A DNA stretch of 64,000 bases, taken from NCBI GenBank assembly GCA_035538795.1, contig DATLJS010000003.1, positions 13,501 to 77,500 on the forward strand. The letters run 5' to 3'. The stretch comes from JAJZGK01 sp035538795. GTDB lineage: Bacteria; Pseudomonadota; Alphaproteobacteria; Rhodospirillales; Magnetospirillaceae. The notes under the pieces are model-generated. The model did no database searches. It saw only the letters and a program-made list of their open reading frames with translations, and was not told the DNA's origin. Both the position numbers and the translations under genes were made by a program. Positions 59,709 through 64,000 of the stretch are shown one piece after another (the first letter of the stretch is position 1; each line of letters starts with the position of its first letter).

Positions 59709-62700
59709 ATGGGTGTTAGTGCGCTATCGACGACTGTATTGGCCGCTCTGGATACGACGACTATCTCGGGGCTGAATACGACCGACATCCAGTCGCTCTC
59801 CAGCGCGCAGATCAACGCGCTGAGCACCACACAACTTCAAGCCCTGACGACGACGCAGGTGCAGGCCTTGACGACGACGCAGCTGAACGCGCTGTCGAGC
59901 ATCAAGCTGAATGCGCTGACGACCACGGATGTCGACGCCCTGACCACCACCCAGGTCCAAGGGCTTTCGACGCTTCAGCTAGGGGCGCTCGGCACCACCA
60001 TCGTCGACGAACTCAGCACCACTCAGATCAGCGTCCTCAGCACCGCACAGCTCAACGCCCTTGCTTCCGCCGTTATCTCCACTCTCAGCACCACCCAGAT
60101 TGATGGGCTGACCACCACCCAGGTCAGCGGCCTCTCTTCCTCTTTCATTCGCGCCCTTTCGACCTCCGACGTTCAAGAACTGAGCACCACTCAGCTGGGC
60201 TCCCTTACGTCGGTGCAGCTTTCGGCATTCTCGACGTCTGCATTCCAGGCTCTGACAAGCACTCAAATTTCGGCTCTTTCGACCACCCTGATCTCCAGCC
60301 TCTCGACTACTCAGGCGGGCTTGCTGTCGACGACGCAGGTTGATGGTCTAACCACCACGCAGGTTTCCCGTCTGTCGACGGCTCAGCTGAATGCCATGGG
60401 AACGGCTGACCTCGCCGAATTGAGCACGACGCAGGTTGCCGTGTTGACCACAGCCCAGTTGCAAGGATTGTCTACCGTCAATCTGAACGGTCTCGGCACA
60501 ACCAACTTGTCTGCGTTGAGCACAACCCAGGTGTCGGCCCTGACGACGGCCCAGTTGAATGGGTTGAGCAGCACCAACTTGCAGGCTCTGACCACCACCG
60601 AAGTTGCTGCGCTGACGACCGCTCAGGTAGGCGCGCTGTCGTCGACCGAACTGAATAATTTGAGCACTACTCAGATCGATGCGTTGACGACCACTGAGAC
60701 ATCGGCTTTGACGACGGCGCAGCTGAATGCTCTGGGTACGACGAACCTGGAAGAGTTGTCGACCACTCAGCTCGATGCTCTCAGCACGGCAATTCTGCGT
60801 GGGCTTGGCACCGTCGCTTTGAACAATCTGACCACCACTCAGATTTCGGCGCTGACCACCACTCAGATTTCGGCGCTGACCACCGCTCAGGTAGCGGGGC
60901 TGAGCACAACGCAAGTTACCAGTCTTACCACCACGCAGTTGGCGTCCTTGTCCTCGGCTGAGCTTAACGCCATCAGCACCACAGCGTTGGGCCAACTGAG
61001 CACTACTCAGGTTCAGTCCCTTACAACCACGCAGTTGAACGGGCTGGCAGCTACTGCTCTTAACGCTTTGGATACGGTCAATGTGGCAGCATTGACCACG
61101 ACACAGATCAGCAGCCTGGGTTCGGCAGAGCTGAAACTGTTGAGTTCGACCAATCTTCAAGCTTTGACGTCCACTCAGATTTCTTCGTTGGGAGCCACGC
61201 AAATGGTTGCTTTTACCACTACTCAATTGCAGGCACTGACGACGTCGGAAATGGGTTGGCTGTCTACGACTCAGGTTGCGTCACTTACCAGCGTGCAGCT
61301 GAATGCCCTGCAGACGACCCAGGTCGCCTCGCTGTCAACAACCCAGACGCAGGCGCTGACCACCACCCAGCTGGCCAGTATCTCGACGACGAACTTGAAC
61401 GCCCTGGACACGGTCAACATCTCTTCATTGACCTCGACCCAGATCCAAGTGCTCACCAGCGTCCAGTTGAATGCGCTGAATACCAGCAACATTCAGGGGT
61501 TGACCAGCACCCAGGTTGGTGAATTGACAAGCGCTCAAGTCAGCCAGCTGAGTTCTGTCGAACTGAACAGGCTGACCACCGGGCAGATTGATGGTTTGAC
61601 CACCACTCAGGTCGCCTCTCTGACTACCGCGCAATTGAATTCGCTCGTTTCGACCAATCTGGACGAGTTGTCCACCACTCAGTTGAGCAGCCTGTCGACA
61701 GCCACTCTCCGCGCGTTGTCGACTCTGGTTTTGAATAATCTGACGACGACTCAGGTTTCGGGTCTGACCACCACTCAATTTAGCAATCTGACGTCGGTCG
61801 AACTGAATGCGTTGTCGACGACCAATGTGCAGTCGCTGACTTCTACTCAGGTTTCCTCCCTGAGTACCGTTCTGATTTCGGCATTGTCGTCTACCCTTCT
61901 AAACAATCTGTCCACGTCCGATATCGACGCCTTGAGCACCACTCAGATCAAGGTTCTGACGACGGCGCAGTTGAACGCTCTTGGGACGACGAACCTGACG
62001 GAGCTTTCGACGACCAACGTGCAGGCTCTGACCACCGGTCAGGTTTCCGGACTGAGCAGCACGCAGCTGAACAACCTGAGCACGACGCAGGTCGACGCCC
62101 TGACCACTGCCCAGGTTAAGGCTCTGACGACGGCGCAGTTGAACGCTCTTGGGACGACGAACCTGACGGAGCTTTCGACGACCGACGTGCAGGCTTTGAC
62201 CACCGGTCAGGTTTCCGGGCTGAGCAGCACGCAGCTGAACGCCCTGGGGACGACGCAGGTCGACGCCCTGACCACCACCGAAGTGGCGGCTCTGACGACG
62301 GCGCAGTTGAACGGGCTTGGGACGACGAACCTGGATGAACTGTCGACCACGCAGCTGAACAGCCTGACGACGGCGCAGCTCACCGGTTTGAGCAGCACGC
62401 AGCTGAACAATCTGAGCACCACTCAGATTTCCGGCCTGAGCACGACCAAGCTGAACACGCTGACCTCGGTCGAACTGAATGCCCTGGGTACGACGAACCT
62501 GACGGCCCTGAGCACGACGCAGGTGGCTGCGATCAGCACGACGCTGGTTGCTGCTCTCAGCAGCACGCAGTTGAACAACCTGAGCACGACGCAGGTCGAC
62601 GCCCTGACCACGACGCAGATGAAGGCTCTGACTACCGCTCAACTGAACGGGCTTGGGACGACGAACCTGGACGAGCTGTCGACCACTCAAATCACTTCTT

Positions 62701-64000
62701 TGTCGACGGTGACACTGCGCGGCATCAGCGCCTCGGTGATTAACAACTTGACCACCACTCAGCTGTCGGCTTTGTTGACCACGACGCAGGTTCAGGCTTT
62801 GACCTCGACCCAGTTGAATGGTTTGTCCAGCACCAACCTGGAAAGCCTGACGACGACCCAGCTGTCGGCTTTGACCACGGCGCAGTTGTCGGCAATGAGC
62901 AGCACGCAGTTGAACAATCTTACGACAACCCAGGTGGATTCGCTGACCACCGCGCAGGTTGCTGCCTTGACGACGGCGCAGTTGAACGCCTTAGGCACGA
63001 CCAACCTGGACGAGTTGTCGACTACGGACCTGCAGGCTCTGAGCACTCTGACCGTCCGTGGTCTGAGCAGCACGACGCTGAACAGTCTGACGACGACTCA
63101 GGTCGAGGCTTTGAGTACGGCTCAGATCGCGAACCTGACTACAGTCCAGGTTGGCGCCTTGAGCACCACTCAGGCTCAAGCCTTGACGACGACACAGGTC
63201 CAGTCCCTGACGACGGCCGAATTGAATGCTTTGAGCTCGACGGATCTGGGGAGCCTCAGCACGACTCAGGTGCAGGCCTTGAGCACGGTGCAGGTGCGTG
63301 GTCTGACTTCGACGGCGCTGAATGCTCTAGACACCACCAATGTGCAGGCCCTGACCACCACTCAGATATCGGCGCTGACTACTCAAGAAGTGAACGGTCT
63401 GACCAGCACCAATGTGCAGGCTCTGACTACAACCCAGATTCAGTCTCTGAGCACGGTCCAGATTGCGGCCATGTCGACCCAAGGTCTGAACAATCTGAGC
63501 ACCACCCAAGTTGACGCGCTTAGCACCACTCAAATGCTGGCGTTGAGCACCGCTCAGCTGAATGCGTTGTCCACGACCAACCTGGAAGAGTTGTCGACTA
63601 CTCAAATCGATGTGCTGACGACTCTAACTCTACGCGGGTTGAGCACCACTCAGCTGAATGCTTTGACCAGTACTCAGATGTCGAGCTTGACTACCACCCA
63701 GGTTGTGGCTTTGACGTCGGCTGAGTTGAATGCTCTGACCAGCACCAACCTGCAACTGTTGACCACGACTGAAATCCAGGCTCTATCGACGGGTCAGGTT
63801 TCGGCCCTGACGACGACTGCATTGGTAAATCTGACGACCACTCAGGTCGACGCCCTGAGCACGACGCAGGTCGCCGCTCTGACGGTGGCCCAGCTGAACG
63901 GGCTTGGGACGACGAACCTGGACGAACTGTCGACCACGCAGTTGAACAGCCTGACGACGGCGCAGATCACCGGTATCAGCAGCACGACGCTGAACAATCT
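59709..64000 (+). CDS. Giant octapeptide-repeat protein 2, 3' end beyond window
   Basis: Open from the ATG at 59709 to the last base of the window: at least 1430 residues. The octad register begins at residue 6 (MGVSA-LSTTVLAA), leaving no room for a signal peptide. Compared with giant protein 1 the consensus is sharper: LTTTQVDA, LTTAQLNA, LGTTNLDE, LSTTQLNS and LSSTQLNN recur in fixed order as a 7-octad module. Thr is favoured at position 3 and Asn is common at positions 5 and 7-8. One extra Leu codon (62772-62777) makes a 9-residue unit. No known family recognised. The C-terminus, where a secretion or anchoring signal could lie, is not visible. Confidence 0.85.
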   Translation, partial: MGVSALSTTVLAALDTTTISGLNTTDIQSLSSAQINALSTTQLQALTTTQVQALTTTQLNALSSIKLNALTTTDVDALTTTQVQGLSTLQLGALGTTIVDELSTTQISVLSTAQLNALASAVISTLSTTQIDGLTTTQVSGLSSSFIRALSTSDVQELSTTQLGSLTSVQLSAFSTSAFQALTSTQISALSTTLISSLSTTQAGLLSTTQVDGLTTTQVSRLSTAQLNAMGTADLAELSTTQVAVLTTAQLQGLSTVNLNGLGTTNLSALSTTQVSALTTAQLNGLSSTNLQALTTTEVAALTTAQVGALSSTELNNLSTTQIDALTTTETSALTTAQLNALGTTNLEELSTTQLDALSTAILRGLGTVALNNLTTTQISALTTTQISALTTAQVAGLSTTQVTSLTTTQLASLSSAELNAISTTALGQLSTTQVQSLTTTQLNGLAATALNALDTVNVAALTTTQISSLGSAELKLLSSTNLQALTSTQISSLGATQMVAFTTTQLQALTTSEMGWLSTTQVASLTSVQLNALQTTQVASLSTTQTQALTTTQLASISTTNLNALDTVNISSLTSTQIQVLTSVQLNALNTSNIQGLTSTQVGELTSAQVSQLSSVELNRLTTGQIDGLTTTQVASLTTAQLNSLVSTNLDELSTTQLSSLSTATLRALSTLVLNNLTTTQVSGLTTTQFSNLTSVELNALSTTNVQSLTSTQVSSLSTVLISALSSTLLNNLSTSDIDALSTTQIKVLTTAQLNALGTTNLTELSTTNVQALTTGQVSGLSSTQLNNLSTTQVDALTTAQVKALTTAQLNALGTTNLTELSTTDVQALTTGQVSGLSSTQLNALGTTQVDALTTTEVAALTTAQLNGLGTTNLDELSTTQLNSLTTAQLTGLSSTQLNNLSTTQISGLSTTKLNTLTSVELNALGTTNLTALSTTQVAAISTTLVAALSSTQLNNLSTTQVDALTTTQMKALTTAQLNGLGTTNLDELSTTQITSLSTVTLRGISASVINNLTTTQLSALLTTTQVQALTSTQLNGLSSTNLESLTTTQLSALTTAQLSAMSSTQLNNLTTTQVDSLTTAQVAALTTAQLNALGTTNLDELSTTDLQALSTLTVRGLSSTTLNSLTTTQVEALSTAQIANLTTVQVGALSTTQAQALTTTQVQSLTTAELNALSSTDLGSLSTTQVQALSTVQVRGLTSTALNALDTTNVQALTTTQISALTTQEVNGLTSTNVQALTTTQIQSLSTVQIAAMSTQGLNNLSTTQVDALSTTQMLALSTAQLNALSTTNLEELSTTQIDVLTTLTLRGLSTTQLNALTSTQMSSLTTTQVVALTSAELNALTSTNLQLLTTTEIQALSTGQVSALTTTALVNLTTTQVDALSTTQVAALTVAQLNGLGTTNLDELSTTQLNSLTTAQITGISSTTLNN
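61980..62651 (+). repeat. 168-bp (7-octad) super-repeat in giant gene 2
   Basis: The octad LGTTNL(T/D)E has its Leu codon at 61980, 62148, 62316, 62484 and 62652, exactly 168 bp apart. The first two copies share a long near-identical DNA stretch. The next matching copy near the window end (63903) is 1251 bp on, equal to 52 octads plus the one extra codon. Confidence 0.88.

Noticed and set aside
47671..64000. CRISPR array, because of the strict repeat spacing
   Set aside because: Units are contiguous 24-bp coding repeats without unique spacers, continuously open in one frame, with no cas genes nearby.
1..64000. tRNA, rRNA, insertion sequences, phage attachment sites
   Set aside because: None seen on either strand by reading; no transposase-like product or terminal inverted repeats with target duplications were found.

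Overview
The window looks like the chromosome of a high-GC, denitrifying alphaproteobacterium of the Magnetospirillum type (order Rhodospirillales). The evidence is the gene content and order: an enteric-order nap operon (napFDAGHBC), a Paracoccus-order nir cluster (nirSECFDLGHJN), norCBQD, tandem Dnr-type Crp/Fnr regulators and norEF. Species cannot be fixed from the sequence alone.

Layout. 1-1443: end of a phosphonate-type ABC importer. 1487-24689: a continuous denitrification island. Periplasmic nitrate reductase (nap) is followed by moaA for its molybdenum cofactor, then cytochrome cd1 nitrite reductase with the whole heme d1 pathway, then nitric oxide reductase with its assembly proteins, two Crp/Fnr paralogues and the divergent norEF pair. 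FNR/Dnr-type boxes (TTGAC-N4-half site) lie before napF, nirJ and norE, and in the nirN-norC gap. Weaker ones lie before nirS and norC. 24686-26868: a MocR-type regulator facing a pyridoxamine-phosphate-oxidase-fold gene. 26910-35806: a minus-strand array of a FadR-type GntR regulator, a LIV-type amino-acid importer (livJ, livHMGF) and putA. 36115-44200: polyamine/GABA catabolism (gabD, gabT, a cupin-HTH regulator, potFGHI) with a shared operator-like sequence. 44725-46357: a PCuAC copper chaperone flanked by two small DUF2946-like exported proteins. 46499-47209: a cytidylate-kinase-like gene ending in a strong terminator.

47480-64000, the last quarter of the window, is unlike the rest. Two giant co-oriented genes (about 3949 residues, then at least 1430 residues running off the end) consist almost entirely of one octapeptide, L-[ST]-[ST]-x-[QDE]-[ILVF]-x-x. 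The octads are organised hierarchically: 24-bp octads build 168-bp (7-octad) and 240-bp (10-octad) modules, these join as 408-bp (17-octad) units, and part of the array repeats at 1320 bp (55 octads). I recognise no known family. No signal peptide, membrane segment or anchor is visible. This is the strongest candidate for an undescribed system.

In the first part, electrons from NapC/NapGH feed NapAB, nitrite goes to NirS, and NO goes to NorCB. The regulators and boxes tie these units to low oxygen and NO. The middle part converts proline, putrescine and GABA to glutamate and succinate. An FNR-type promoter followed about 100 bp later by a perfect terminator between nirN and norC suggests an unannotated anaerobic small RNA.
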